Assembly: GCA_034687125.1 (NCBI GenBank)
Contig: JAQGBZ010000064.1
Span: 62,001-126,000, forward strand
Origin: Neelides folsomi
Lineage: Eukaryota > Arthropoda > Collembola > Neelipleona > Neelidae
Direction of reading: 5' to 3'
DNA: 64,000 nucleotides
Made by a program: the position numbers and the translations under genes. Numbering within the stretch: the first letter of the stretch is position 1; the number at the start of each line of letters is the position of its first letter. Shown piece by piece: positions 50,201 to 59,553 of this stretch. The notes beneath the pieces are model-generated. The model ran no database searches. It was not told where the DNA came from and was given only the letters and a program-made list of their open reading frames with translations.

Positions 50201-52586
50201 TTTTTGGTTTAATTTGAATTTGATAATTGGCAATTTATTCTTTCATTATTTTTCAATTTTGCTTTCTCATTACTCTTTACGCAATAAAAATATTTGATTT
50301 GAATTTGAAAAATATTTATGCTAGCTAGTACATACATACTAGCTAATAGACATTATTCAATGCTTAAGTACTGATAGTCTTTATAATTATTAAGAATATC
50401 AAATGCCTAAGGATAGAAACTCCTACGCAATTCTCCTACCTGCGTAGGAGTTTCAATCTTTCAGTTATACACATATACTTAACTGATGTTGGGTTAGAAC
50501 CTTTAAAATTGAAACTTTGATGTTAAATTGAAGATTATCATAGAGGAAATTACTTCCATATTGAATTCTAAACGGATTTCCATTTGATATTATCCATTAT
50601 TGTTTCACACTTCTTAACTTTCTCCCGAGGGCGCCCGTTACAACTGAATCATCACCCGGAAAAGAAGGGATTTGAAATGCTTTTGCTTGAGTGAGAAAAC
50701 AAAGGGTTTTGAGGGGAAATTGAAGGAAACTGAGAGTGGAGCGAGGTTTGAAGTAAAGCAGGGTTAATTATATGAGCAAAGTCATGCATTAATTTGGAAG
50801 GGATAGGAAGGAGTTTAATTTAATTCCCCCCAGCTTATTCAAATGTGTCTTGTGTCTCTGGGAGTCCTTTACTTATGTATGATTTGAATATCTCATAGAT
50901 GCGCTCTCAAGGGAGAGGTGAGGTTTTATTGAGTCTTTGCTGGCAACCGTCGGCCAATCGACTTACCGTCGTGGTCCTCAAAGCGAGAAATCTCCCGAAG
51001 ATGGACGTCACTGGGCTTGCGGATCCTTATGTAAAGATGTATCTTCTCTATGATGGACAAAGAATTGCAAAGAAGAAGACTCATATAAAAAAACGTACTT
51101 TGAATCCCGTTTTTAACGAGTCGTTCGTCTTTGACCTTCCGCCTCCACCGACTGGCGTTGCAAATAACTTGGAGAAAGTCTCGCTTCAGCTGTCTCTTCT
51201 AGATTGGGATCGTGTTACCAAAAATGAGGTGATTATTTATTTAATTACAATATTAGTCATTTTTTAGTTTATTTTATTAACTACTATAATTTGATAAATA
51301 CGTGTTGCAAGTAATACAAATATGTTATCCATTACGACATGACTGGAATTAATAAATATGGAATTCATGATGAACGACGAGCATACATTTAATGTTTCTG
51401 TTAAAAATTTATTTTTGAAAAACTGTTGAATCCTAAGAAGTGTTTATTTATATTTATAACCACTTTTCCCAATCTCTCAGGGAAAGTAATCATACGAAGT
51501 AGGTTGAAAAGAATGGGTTTCAATGACTTTATAAAATATGATCATTTTTCTTTTAATTTTAATGGAAGATGAGAGCAAGAAATCTTAAATGAGAAAAACG
51601 TGAGGTAAAAATGAAATCAGCAAAGAGTTTTATTTACTTTCGTCTGTTTACCTTTGAGAAAGCCATTCAGCCTCAAGGTTCCATTTCTTTAATGTAAACA
51701 ACTCTAATGAAGATTACTCAAATAGGATATATAGAGTTGGAATAATTCCTGTTTTACGAAACACTTGACCTTTTACTTTATTTAATAATTTATTAAAATT
51801 CATTTAATTTAATGCTTCAAGATCGAATTATTTATTATTAAAGAATCCATACATTTTAATGTACCAATATAATTATTTATAATTCAACTTATTGAGATAT
51901 TCAGGATTTTTTAAAAACCAATGCGTCATGCAGGAGTGAATTATTGATAAAAATATTTTTCCAAAGTTCCTATAAGTGGTCATTTGAAGCGGAACGGAAC
52001 ATTTTAATTGTCAAAAGCCAGAGTATGTTTTTGATTCATGGACCTGTAATTGATCAGGAGAAACATCGTCTTTCAATAAAGTTTTTTTATGGCGGGGAGT
52101 GCGGGCTGGAATGAGAATCAGGCTGAGAGAGAACGACCAGAACGAGACTGCCCAACGCCCATTCCCTCGGTTCTGAATGAATATAAATAAAATGGAAAGG
52201 CTTGGAGTTCGGGGAAATAAAAAGGGTCATTTAGTTTGATAGGATCGGAGGCTGCCGACTGGGGCCGGCCGTGATGCCCCTAACAAGTTCCAAACCCAAT
52301 TAAATCCCTTGGAAAAAAACGAAGGCTCTAGAGAAAAAAACTTTCCATTCGAAAGTCCATTCTCAATACGAGGTGGAAATGGGGAAAATGTATTTACGGC
52401 TCTGCTTTCCCCTCATAAATACCCAAAGAGAATCCACCTGATGAAAATTCTTTTTTTTCGATTTAGGTGATCGGGCGATTGGAGTTGGGCGAAGGAACTC
52501 CAGTTGGAACCACGACCCATCACTGGGAAGAAGTTGTCTCTTGCCCTAGGAGACAAATTGCCGAATGGCACAAGCTCAGAGACTGA
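8201..52586 (+). CDS. Syt4: Synaptotagmin 4 (six coding exons, 544 aa)
   Basis: Syt4 is a membrane protein of secretory and synaptic vesicles; in Drosophila it acts on the postsynaptic side as a trigger for retrograde signalling. Coding exons are 8201-8261, 43615-44365, 47596-47812, 49489-49644, 50899-51228 and 52467-52586. Every junction is GT/AG and phases agree (1, 2, 0, 0, 0), giving one 544-residue frame. Order: 24-residue luminal N-terminus, membrane segment (about 25-48) followed by RRK, a long Ser/Pro-rich linker (about 50-262), C2A (about 263-395), C2B (about 398-542). The C2A motif [15 protein letters not shown] carries Ser353 where Ca2+-binding synaptotagmins have Asp, the hallmark of Syt4. 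C2B keeps Asp431, Asp437, Asp497, Asp499 and Glu505, a lysine-rich patch and the terminal WHKL motif (539-542). An AATAAA at 52746-52751 can end the message. Family assignment is secure; the first exon rests on phase and start context. Confidence 0.93.
10138..10145. promoter_or_regulatory. CRE palindrome TGACGTCA
   Basis: A perfect cAMP-response element sits 1.9 kb inside Syt4 intron 1, at the edge of a locally GC-richer patch (about 10,080-10,145) with repeated cggtt motifs. CREB/ATF proteins bind this octamer. Whether it is used here is inference. Confidence 0.35.
10424..10801. mobile_element. Non-autonomous inverted-repeat element with TA flanks (378 bp)
   Basis: 23-nt terminal inverted repeats, 10424-10446 starting CCCCTTTTGCTC and 10779-10801, match at 22 of 23 positions and are flanked by TA on both sides, as Tc1/mariner insertions are. 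Just inside lie diverged copies of a GGCCGG(A/G)(G/T)(C/T)TCAA motif (10443, 10493, 10728) and a central perfect 12-bp hairpin at 10566-10591 (TTTCCGAAAGCA arms). No transposase frame is present, so this is a MITE or deletion derivative. Confidence 0.8.
15796..16092. mobile_element. Non-autonomous inverted-repeat element with TA flanks (297 bp)
   Basis: 42-nt terminal inverted repeats at 15796-15837 and 16051-16092, starting ACACCG(T/A)ATTGCC, match at 40 of 42 positions. TA dinucleotides flank both ends. The interior is AT-rich and noncoding. The lower divergence of the ends than of the interior suggests a fairly recent insertion or selection on transposase-binding ends. The right end abuts a further copy of the tip at 16102-16114. 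Confidence 0.85.
16080..16114. repeat. 15-bp palindrome formed by two element tips
   Basis: GGCAATTCGGTGTTA at 16080-16094 and its exact complement at 16100-16114 are separated by gtaaa. The left arm is the right tip of the 15796-16092 element plus its TA flank. The right arm is the TA flank plus the tip of what looks like a second, otherwise missing copy in opposite orientation. Confidence 0.85.
26109..26116. promoter_or_regulatory. CRE palindrome TGACGTCA
   Basis: This is the second perfect CRE in Syt4 intron 1, in a stretch followed by cac (TGACGTCAC). A near match, TGACGTAA, lies at about 22268. Function is inferred only from the motif. Confidence 0.3.
28890..29960. other. GC- and CpG-rich patch inside Syt4 intron 1
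   Basis: Against the AT-rich intron this stretch holds many CG dinucleotides and GC-rich runs, most dense at about 28,910-29,225 and 29,630-29,690. Several overlapping open frames on both strands arise from the low stop-codon density and none resembles a protein. It could be an internal promoter, an enhancer or an old inserted sequence; the sequence alone does not decide. Confidence 0.4.
43615..44365 (+). CDS. Syt4: Syt4 coding exon 2 (membrane segment and linker)
   Basis: The acceptor is tattccag. Residues 25-48 form an uninterrupted hydrophobic stretch ([19 protein letters not shown] and onward) stopped by RRK. The rest is a linker rich in Ser, Pro, Gly and Asn with many S/T-P pairs, and the exon ends with the first strand of C2A, LGILHFRI, in phase 2. 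GC content is clearly higher than in the flanking intron. Only the first and last parts are recognisable by family; the middle is placed by frame continuity. Confidence 0.92.
44366..47595 (+). other. Syt4 intron 2
   Basis: 3.2 kb of noncoding sequence bounded by gtaaac and gacag. It contains the 376-bp inverted-repeat element at 46541-46916. Nothing else was recognised. Confidence 0.8.
46541..46916. mobile_element. Inverted-repeat element with 96-nt arms (about 376 bp)
   Basis: Left arm 46544-46639 and right arm 46819-46914 are reverse complements with only a few mismatches; both open TTCTATTCGGG and share a long stretch including GTGCACTTGAG, AAAAAGCCGC and ATACGATTTTTAATTT. The outermost bases differ by a one-base indel, and TA at 46539-46540 and 46917-46918 is a possible target duplication. 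The spacer of about 180 nt is AT-rich with no transposase. It is best called a foldback-type MITE. Confidence 0.85.
47596..47812 (+). CDS. Syt4: Syt4 coding exon 3 (C2A, first half)
   Basis: Bounded by gacag and gtaatt. It encodes residues 271-343 including [10 protein letters not shown] and YEEDFTFFG, which are C2A loop 1 and the following strands. Asp300 is the conserved Asp of the DPYVK motif. Confidence 0.95.
47813..49488 (+). other. Syt4 intron 3
   Basis: 1.7 kb of noncoding sequence with one perfect 13-bp hairpin at 48400-48432. No reading frame of note. Confidence 0.8.
48400..48432. repeat. Perfect 13-bp hairpin in Syt4 intron 3
   Basis: Arms AGAAAGACAAATG (48400-48412) and its exact complement (48420-48432) surround a 7-nt loop. 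It is too short for a typical animal microRNA precursor. It may be an RNA structure in the pre-mRNA or chance. Confidence 0.6.
49489..49644 (+). CDS. Syt4: Syt4 coding exon 4 (C2A, second half)
   Basis: Bounded by cttgcag and gtatat; 52 codons, phase 0 at both ends. It encodes C2A loop 3, [16 protein letters not shown], with Ser353 replacing the first loop-3 Asp, and ends in DIQPRNLK, the C2A-C2B connector. Confidence 0.95.
49645..50898 (+). other. Syt4 intron 4
   Basis: 1.25 kb of noncoding sequence between gtatat and tctcatag. It carries the 14-bp hairpin at 50416-50454. A 76-codon frame at 49951 resembles nothing known. Confidence 0.8.
50416..50454. repeat. Perfect 14-bp hairpin in Syt4 intron 4
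   Basis: Arms GAAACTCCTACGCA (50416-50429) and the exact complement (50441-50454) enclose an 11-nt loop that repeats CTCCTAC. The stem is GC-richer than the surrounding intron, which makes chance less likely. The bases before it, TGCCTAAGGAT, also occur in the ends of the 15796-16092 element. Confidence 0.65.
50899..51228 (+). CDS. Syt4: Syt4 coding exon 5 (most of C2B)
   Basis: Bounded by tctcatag and gtgatt; 110 codons, phase 0. It encodes [15 protein letters not shown], the Ca2+ loop 1 [11 protein letters not shown], the basic strand [11 protein letters not shown], and loop 3 [11 protein letters not shown]. The genomic ATG at the first codon is an internal Met and not a start: the preceding exon reads straight into it. 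Confidence 0.95.
51229..52466 (+). other. Syt4 intron 5
   Basis: 1.2 kb of noncoding sequence. It is AT-rich in its first two thirds and notably GC-richer at about 52,090-52,290 close to the last exon. Both ends carry the string GTGAT (donor gtgatt; exon 6 begins GTGATC). No gene or mobile element seen. Confidence 0.75.
52467..52586 (+). CDS. Syt4: Syt4 coding exon 6 (end of C2B)
   Basis: Acceptor gatttag. It encodes 39 residues, [10 protein letters not shown] through the C-terminal IAEWHKLRD and TGA. WHKL is the conserved WHXL motif at the end of synaptotagmin C2B domains. An AATAAA lies 160 nt after the stop. Confidence 0.95.
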   Translation: MIGRLELGEGTPVGTTTHHWEEVVSCPRRQIAEWHKLRD

Positions 52587-55090
52587 ACACTCACGAAAAA
52601 ATAACATGTTGACTTCTCCCACGAGTCTACTTCATCTTCATGCATATGCTATGTATGCTAAATGAAAAAAAGGGAGAAGTGTATATTGTAGAACTAAATC
52701 TATTTGCATATTGCATCTTCATACAAAATATGGATGTTGTGTGTAAATAAATTGTAGGTACAATAGACCATTTACATGGGTAAACATTTAAGTTGGGATA
52801 TTAATTTTTTTTGAGATTCTCGGAATAATTTTATCATCAAAAGAAAAATCTACATAAGTGTAATCAACTCTTGTAGACTTTTTATTCGTTTTAGTTACAT
52901 CTTCCCATTTCTTCATTATTTTAATCTTAAGATATTAAATTTAACCCCAAAATTGAAATTCCTGCTACATCCAATGGAACGTTCAGTTTATTCGTAGTTA
53001 ATTCATTACCCAACAATAACTACATATTAGAATGACAATGAGTGTGAATACAAAAATAAATACAAAATTGTAAGCATATTCTTTACGATTCTCGTAATTG
53101 GTATTAGAATTATTTAACATTCGTGTTTGAAATATTTTATTATTTTCTAAATTAGCATTCAATTTGGAAAACTTTGAAAATGTATGTTAAAAATTGAATC
53201 AATTGAAAAAACAAGGTAAAGCTATTTATGAACAGATATTTATTCTACTTACTTCATTTGTATTTCTAATGAAGTGAAAGTAAATAATGTTTCATGTATA
53301 GAAATAAATTTAAATTTGGTCATTGCATGATCAACGGCGCATCTTAAATAAATATTTATAAAATTGTAAAAATAATAATGCTTTAAGAAGAAAATAAAAA
53401 AACATGCATCATATTTTAGTACATATTTGGATTTGAAGATATTCTAAATATTTACATTTATAAAATATAAGTATTAAATTCGTGGATCATTTTGATAGAA
53501 TGCTCTAAAGCTTTTAAATAAATACAAGATACTTTATATAGTATACTTGGTTAGATAGGAATAGTCAAGAAATAGCAAGAAGATTTGAATTAAGATAAAT
53601 TCCAATTTGAGAGCATCTTATAAGGAAAAGCTGAATTGAATCAAAACGAATATAAAATCAAAAAGTACACTCGCGTGTTGTTACATCAAAATGAAATATC
53701 AGTTCATCCCTACTTAGGCTGAACTGTCAATGAGTTAAATAAGAGCTTTAGTTAATAAATTTAACAAATTACAACATTTATTATTGCAAAGAAACATGAA
53801 AATCACAAAGAAAAAATTATAAACATTTAAGCTATGCATTTAAGCATAACGAGCAATGACGTTGCATTTTAGAAAAATTATAGCGTTTAAATAATAGACT
53901 CTAAAAAATTAATCAATCATCTGTAACATTATTATGCTGTGTTTGAATGAAATAATGTAATATGTTATTGTTTTACATTTAAGTAAACAAGTATACCCAA
54001 GTATGTATGTATATCAATGAAATGATAACTACCGATTTCATAACAAAAATGATCTCTAGTCTGATATCCACCTGTAAATTGCTTATCGTAATAATATTTA
54101 TTTATTCCAAAATAAAGTAATGATCTTCTATGTAATATAAAGCTCTAACTTCACACATTCCAAATAATATTAAACAAATTCGTTCTGAACGAATTTATGA
54201 ATTTTTCATTCCTATCGTTAATTAGTATTACTGTATTTATTATTATAAATATTTAGTACTCTAGATTAGTAATTTGAATCTCATCTGAATCTCAAAAGTT
54301 ACAAAGTTTGCTGATTGATATTATATCGAAAAGTAAGTATAATAACTTATGTATACTTATTATTTACATAAAAGTATGTAAAAGTAACATAAAAAGGTAC
54401 ATACAAATAATATGCAAAATAATTATTTCTATTGTACTTTGTTGCAAATTAATTATTAGATTTTTGAAATGGAATTAGTTAAAAGTCTAATAATAGCTAA
54501 ATTTTTCTCATTAATTAAGTAAACTTATTACAAAATCTACTGTACTTAACGATCTGCACCTGTTGATGTTTTTCAATAATTATTATAAATATTATAAAAT
54601 CTTTTTTGTATTATTAATTATTACACTTACAATACAATTAGTTGAAGCTTGTGCACAATCCAATGCAAAGTTATGTAGTTATCTTATATGAATAAAATAT
54701 GTAGTCGTGATATTGTAACTTGTAATAATAGGTTTAAACGTAAGTTACATAGTTTAATCTATAATCTTTATCTTATGATTTCTAGCGTCTACCAATAAGC
54801 AAAATCAATATCAATGCACTGTGGTCACTAAAAATTAGAATAATATGGAAAAATCTTCCTCGAATTCCTATATGTAATGTTCTTACATTTTAAATGGAAA
54901 GAAAAGCGTTATAACTTGTAAGATCTCAGAACTATGTAAAGAGGAGTGAAATCAAAGTTAGTTTAGTTTGAAGAGAGAGTTATTAACTTTACTATTAACG
55001 AGTGAAACTATGTAGAGAAGAAGAGACCTGACGGGGAGTTCCATTAATACTTATACCAAAATAAAATAAGATTTCTCCATATTGAAAATC
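52587..55090. other. 3' UTR of Syt4 and intergenic AT-rich DNA
   Basis: The Syt4 3' UTR probably ends soon after the AATAAA at 52746-52751. Beyond it the DNA is very AT-rich with no open frame worth noting. A near-perfect palindrome (AAATTCGTTC t GAACGAATTT) at 54176-54196 is the only structure seen. Confidence 0.6.
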
Positions 55091-55091
55091 A

Positions 55092-55097
55092 TTTATT
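55092..55097 (-). terminator. Polyadenylation signal AATAAA
   Basis: AATAAA on the minus strand, 20 nt downstream of the stop codon of the cysteine-rich/acidic gene. It implies a very short 3' UTR. Confidence 0.6.
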
Positions 55098-55116
55098 CGA
55101 CCATCATTCTCAATTT

Positions 55117-57562
55117 TTAATCATCATCGTCTTGAATATTGAAAACGCTATCATCAGGGTCGGGCATTTCATACGTGATGGGTTCACCGTTGTCCATAAT
55201 ATCATCAATAAACCTGCTCACGTCACTTTGTTCTCCGCTTTCTCCCGATTCATCACTCTCTTCATTTTCATCATCTTCATCTTGTTGTTCTTTCTCCATA
55301 TAATTTGAATCGGGCATTTCAGATGCGAGCGACGTTCTTTTCTCACTATTCGAATCATCTTCCGTTTGTTCATATTGAAAATCATCGAATTCGGGATTGG
55401 ACACGTCGACAGAAGGAAGATCAAAGTTCTCAGTTGGGACGAATGATTTTGAGCGAATGTTTTTGAATGACCTATTTTGTATCTGCACATTTCCAACAAC
55501 CATCTTGTTCGGAGGTGGAGCGTAGGGTTTAGCGTATGGATTCTTTGAAGATTGGACTGAAGGTTGAGTTGAAGGTTGAAACGAAGACTCTCGTGTAATT
55601 GAATCACGTTTACTCTGTGCACTTTGAGATCCTCGTTTCTGTTCATTTTTACTTGTTAATGTTGTTCCACAATCTTCGTCAGTACAGAAAGGAATATCTG
55701 AAAATGGAAATTTAAATATTAAAATGGGTGTAGGTAATACTTAATTGTTCAAAAAGGTTATTGTTGAATTCTCACTTTGCCAATTTCTTACTAATAATAA
55801 TAATTGGTTATTTGTAATGAACATATTATTTTGCATGTACTCAAGAATGTAAAAGCAGGAGTGAACATTTATGTAATTGTTTTATACCCTCAAATATAGT
55901 GGGAATGTCATCATATGCAAATTGCCTTCTGCCCCTCTCTCGATCAATAGGAGTATTATTATTACAAACACCAAGCTGTGTAGGACATTCATTGTTTCGA
56001 GTGTAACATGCTTGAGGCTGTTGAGGTTTACAATATCCTCTCAAATTGCAAAAGTTTTGTTGGGGCGGTATGTAATTTTGAAAACAACTTCTGTTTGAAG
56101 GCTCCTGAGGGATGAAAAAGGGCCTTCGTCCATTTGAATTATTATTACTGCTGGTCCCAAAGAGATAATCATCCAAAGATCCCATTTGAGGCTTTTCCAT
56201 ACAATAGCCGCTTCCACTCGTTCCAGCCATCTCACTTCGGTCGTTATTGTAATTGTTTAACGGGAACGCGGGCCTTTGGCCACTGAACATTGCCATATTG
56301 GGAAACATTCTTTGTTGCTTGCACTTGCATGAATACTTGGTTGGTCTGCATCCATAAATGCCTCCAATATTGATATTATTGTAATTCGTTTTCCGTTTGC
56401 ATTTCCGAGGTGGTGAAGGTCTGAGAACGCACCTGGGTTCATTTTCATAATCATTGTCATCCAGAGTGACCGGTCCTTGTGCATCATAGGTCTCAGCTGC
56501 AGTTTCGCCATCGTCATCGACGCTCGTGTTTCCGACTGTGAAGGCCGCGACTGGATTCACTCGAGTGCATTTGTTCTTGTAGTCGAGCAGAGTGGGCGGC
56601 CGATAACCTGAATCCATTGACAGCAACTGATTAATGTTAGGAAACGAGAAAGGGGATGTTTGAATTTCAGAGACGTCCATACCAACTGAGTCCAGTCCCA
56701 ACTGCTTAATCTGAATTTGGTACTTGGTTAAATTAGGACCATCGATGTACACAGTCGCTTCCCTCCGAACACTTGGGTCAGCTGAAGGTTGGAAAGGGAC
56801 TGCAATTGGACACTGTAAAGGATTGGAATTTGGACAGGAGCTGTTCCCACTTCCTCCAATCCTCACTCCATCTACTAATGTTCTTTCATCAACATTGACC
56901 TTCTTGAATAGTTTCATCTCTGGAACTTAAATAACTTATCTTTAATTTCTGACCCGACCACGAAGATTTTTATAGTTTTTTTAATTTATACTGACGATTT
57001 AGTCTCCGGAACCCATCAATCTTCGTGATCGAGTAGACTTTATTTATAGACAAACATGGATTGCACATTGAAGACATTGGGTAGGCAAATTTGTTGGTTG
57101 AGCAGCAATTATTTGACTGTTGACCACAAGCACTTGAAAGAGCACACATCGATTTCCCTTTCCTTTGATTTCTTCGTGACTGAGCACAGCAGTTGATCCT
57201 CCGTGCTTGGCCCAAACGAGGATATCCAATTATAGTCGTGGCCGGACATGATGAATCCAAGTTGCAGATCTTCTTCCTACATTTTCCATTACCTCTAATT
57301 TACTATTCATTACTATTCATATAATTTGCAAATTCATGAATATGAATAGATTGTGCATTAGCATTTGTCACCTTCGGGGGTTGCAGTAGCCGGATCGCAT
57401 GGATGGGCATGCTGTGGCAATGGGAGCTGAGAAAAGTCCACCGCCCCAGCATCTTCCTCCACAATTGAGTGAGAAGTGGAGTGGAGGCTGTCGAATTATG
57501 CACGGAGCGGCTGAAGCGGGTGGCCTGCAACAATTGTTTGATGTACCGTAATAACAACTCAT
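55117..57562 (-). CDS. Unassigned cysteine-rich protein with acidic tail (four exons, 694 aa)
   Basis: I do not recognise this protein. Exons on the minus strand: 57562-57372, 57276-56996, 56919-55888, 55697-55117. Introns are 76-190 nt with GT/AG ends and phases 2, 1, 1, giving one continuous frame. The N-terminal 160 residues are rich in Cys, often paired (NNCCRP, INCCAQ, NNCCST), with Gly, Ser and basic residues. The middle is rich in Asn, Pro and Gln with scattered Cys, and includes RKCKRKTNYNN and SCKCKQQR. The last 190 residues are Ser/Gln/Pro-rich, then strongly acidic, and end in DDDD. There is no signal peptide or membrane segment. The second intron uses a weaker donor (gtcagt), chosen because only phase 1 joins the frames; two separate genes are a less likely alternative. 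AATAAA lies 20 nt beyond the stop (minus strand, 55092-55097). The Cys-rich start recalls sperm-tail or structural proteins, but that is impression only. Confidence 0.72.
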
Positions 57563-58039
57563 GATGTTAAAAGTCTTAAACGCCGATGGAACCGCTAAGA
57601 TGGAAATCGCCCATGTAAATTCGGTTAAAATTCAACAAGCTCCAACTCGAAACGTTTGGAAAATTTCGCTTACTCTGTTTATGCATATGATTTCTATGAC
57701 TTACTTTATGCCTTAACTTAAAATAATCTTAAATGAGCTTAAATTCTAATGATTTGCTTATTCAATGAATTCGATGAAGTAAATAATGTAGGTACAATGT
57801 TTCAATGTATCTCCACAAGTATATGCATGATAAGGTGTATGAATATGAACTAAGGTGTAAAGTTGTGAAGAAAATGATAACTTTTGTTTATGATTCATTT
57901 ATGTGATATACTTTATTTTTGAATAAATAATCTGTGGTTAAAATATAAGATAAAATATATAAAATATCACAATCATTTAGAGTAAAAATTAAAGCACTTG
58001 TTAAAAACACAAGGTATTGTAAAATAAAGGGAGGATAAA
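57563..58039. other. Intergenic between two minus-strand genes
   Basis: This stretch holds the 3' end of the chitin-binding gene and the promoter and leader of the cysteine-rich gene. A minus-strand AATAAA at 57912-57917 lies about 125 nt beyond the chitin-binding gene's stop. No TATA box could be assigned to the cysteine-rich gene. Confidence 0.55.
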
Positions 58040-59440
58040 TTATTGTTTCTCCTTCACGATTTTGTTGGTTACGGTCACTTTCTCATGTGATCGGTTGTAG
58101 TGAAGGGGGAACTTCTTTTCCTCTGCAGCTCTTGAGCTGAATCTGCTTGGAGTTTTCTTGATCTTGCCCTCAATAGCAGCGATTTTAGCTTGTTGGACTA
58201 TGGGGTCATCTTCCTTCAATTCGTTGAGTTCGTGGGTTTCCTCTGCTTCTCCTTGTTCTTCTACGAGTTCCAAAGCGGTCTTGTTTCCGTAAAAGCTCTC
58301 ACTAAATACAAAAATTATGTAGATCACAAATCTCTTAATTTTTAATGTAAAGCTTAAAAATTTAGGTTCAGGTATTGAGAATTTCAGTATTTTAACTAAC
58401 CATGAAGGGACGTTCTTTGGTTTATCACAGAAGCCAGTCTTGGGGTTGAAGACTTTTCCAATTTGACATCCTCCTAACCTCGGCATACCATCAGTTAAAC
58501 AAATGCTGAAAATTTAAAGTGTCGTTAAACTTCAAATCAAAGTTTAGCTACTAACCAGACATTTAACACTATACTAAATAAAGAATTATTTACTTACATG
58601 AAAAGACGACAAGATCTGGGGTGAGCGTAACGTTCATGATCTCCAAAACGAAGCTGTAAATACAGTGTGATTTTATCAACTAAACCAATCACATTTCTCC
58701 TAAATAAGCAACGAAAAATAAAGGAGAAATGAATACTTTCGAGAATTTCTTTCCAGCATTGGGACATTGAAACGATAAGACAATATCGGCAGAACATCCT
58801 GGTCGCTTTGAGCCATCAGGATGAGTACACGTTCCAGTTGTGGTATCGAAAATCACTCCTTCTGGACAAGTCTTCTCGTATGCTACGCCTTCGAGACACT
58901 AATAAAATAATAAATTATATAAGATAATTGGTTCATTAATTCCTATTGTATTATTTAAATTAATTTTTTAATTATCAACTTATTTAACTACATGCATTAA
59001 TATAGATGTAAAAATATTTAAACTCACATGGTAAAACTTGTTACAAGATTGCTCCGCAGGAAATGCGTAGAATCCGTTAGCACGTTCACACTGAGAGTTC
59101 TTTGACGTGGTCGGTTGAAGATTCGGCCTTTTTGTACAATCGACGTTATGAGGATAATCACATTGCTTGTATTCGATGGAGTAAACGAATCCATCGTCGC
59201 AGAGTCGCTGGATCATTTTTCCGCTCTTCGGACACTCGAAGTACATGTCGCATTGTTTGGAGTCTGCGATGGTGTACGTGGCATTTCGAGGCTGACAAGA
59301 CTCCATTGGATCTCCAAATACGCCTGTAATAGTAAAAGTGATGAGTAATAGTGAAATCAATTAAACACCCGGGTTTTACCATTAAAAGTCAGGACAATAA
59401 CGAAAGGTAAGGCTAAAATTGAAATAGGGTTTGAGATCAT
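58040..59440 (-). CDS. CPAP3/obstructor chitin-binding protein, Gasp-like (six exons, 313 aa)
   Basis: A secreted protein of cuticle or tracheal-type matrix that binds chitin. Minus-strand exons: 59440-59380, 59323-59028, 58898-58737, 58653-58598, 58505-58401, 58301-58040; phases 1, 0, 0, 2, 2 all agree. A hydrophobic signal peptide ends near VFG (residue 24). Three six-cysteine peritrophin-A (ChtBD2) domains follow: Cys30 to about 74 with KQCDMYFEC; about 89-145 with SCNKFYHC; about 165-227 with HPRSCRLFIIC and CDKPKNVPSC. The final Cys codon is itself split by an intron, which supports that junction. The spacing and the CESFYG run right after domain 3 resemble Gasp (obstructor-C) more than other obstructors. 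The last 80 residues are a Glu/Lys-rich tail. Arthropod genomes carry several CPAP3 genes, so the exact orthologue is a guess. Confidence 0.92.
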
Positions 59441-59523
59441 GTTAAAATTTAAAATTGTCTTATGGAGAGCAATTATTTAGAACTTGTTGGGTTTGTTGTT
59501 GAGTTTGGATTGAAGGGAAGAAT

Positions 59524-59553
59524 CTGAGCGACACTGCTTACGTCCCTTTTATA
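59524..59553 (-). promoter_or_regulatory. TATA box and initiator of the chitin-binding gene
   Basis: On the minus strand TATAAAAGG (59553-59545) is followed 28 nt later by TCAGATT (around 59527-59521), matching arthropod TATA plus initiator spacing. This would give a 5' leader of about 85 nt before the ATG at 59440. Strong TATA promoters are common in cuticle genes expressed in bursts. Confidence 0.65.

Noticed and set aside
51229-51267. Read-through from Syt4 exon 5 into intron 5 giving a short hydrophobic tail ([12 protein letters not shown])
   Set aside because: The canonical splice to 52467 restores the full C2B end; intron retention is possible but has no support in the sequence.
58980-59360. 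Start of the chitin-binding protein taken at an unspliced start within the 59323 exon's upstream intron
   Set aside because: Splicing 59380 to 59323 gives a better signal peptide with its own ATG at 59440, and GT/AG ends in matching phase.
59158-59382. Other-frame open reading frames over the chitin-binding gene
   Set aside because: Shadows of the exon at 59323-59028, whose frame carries the peritrophin cysteines.
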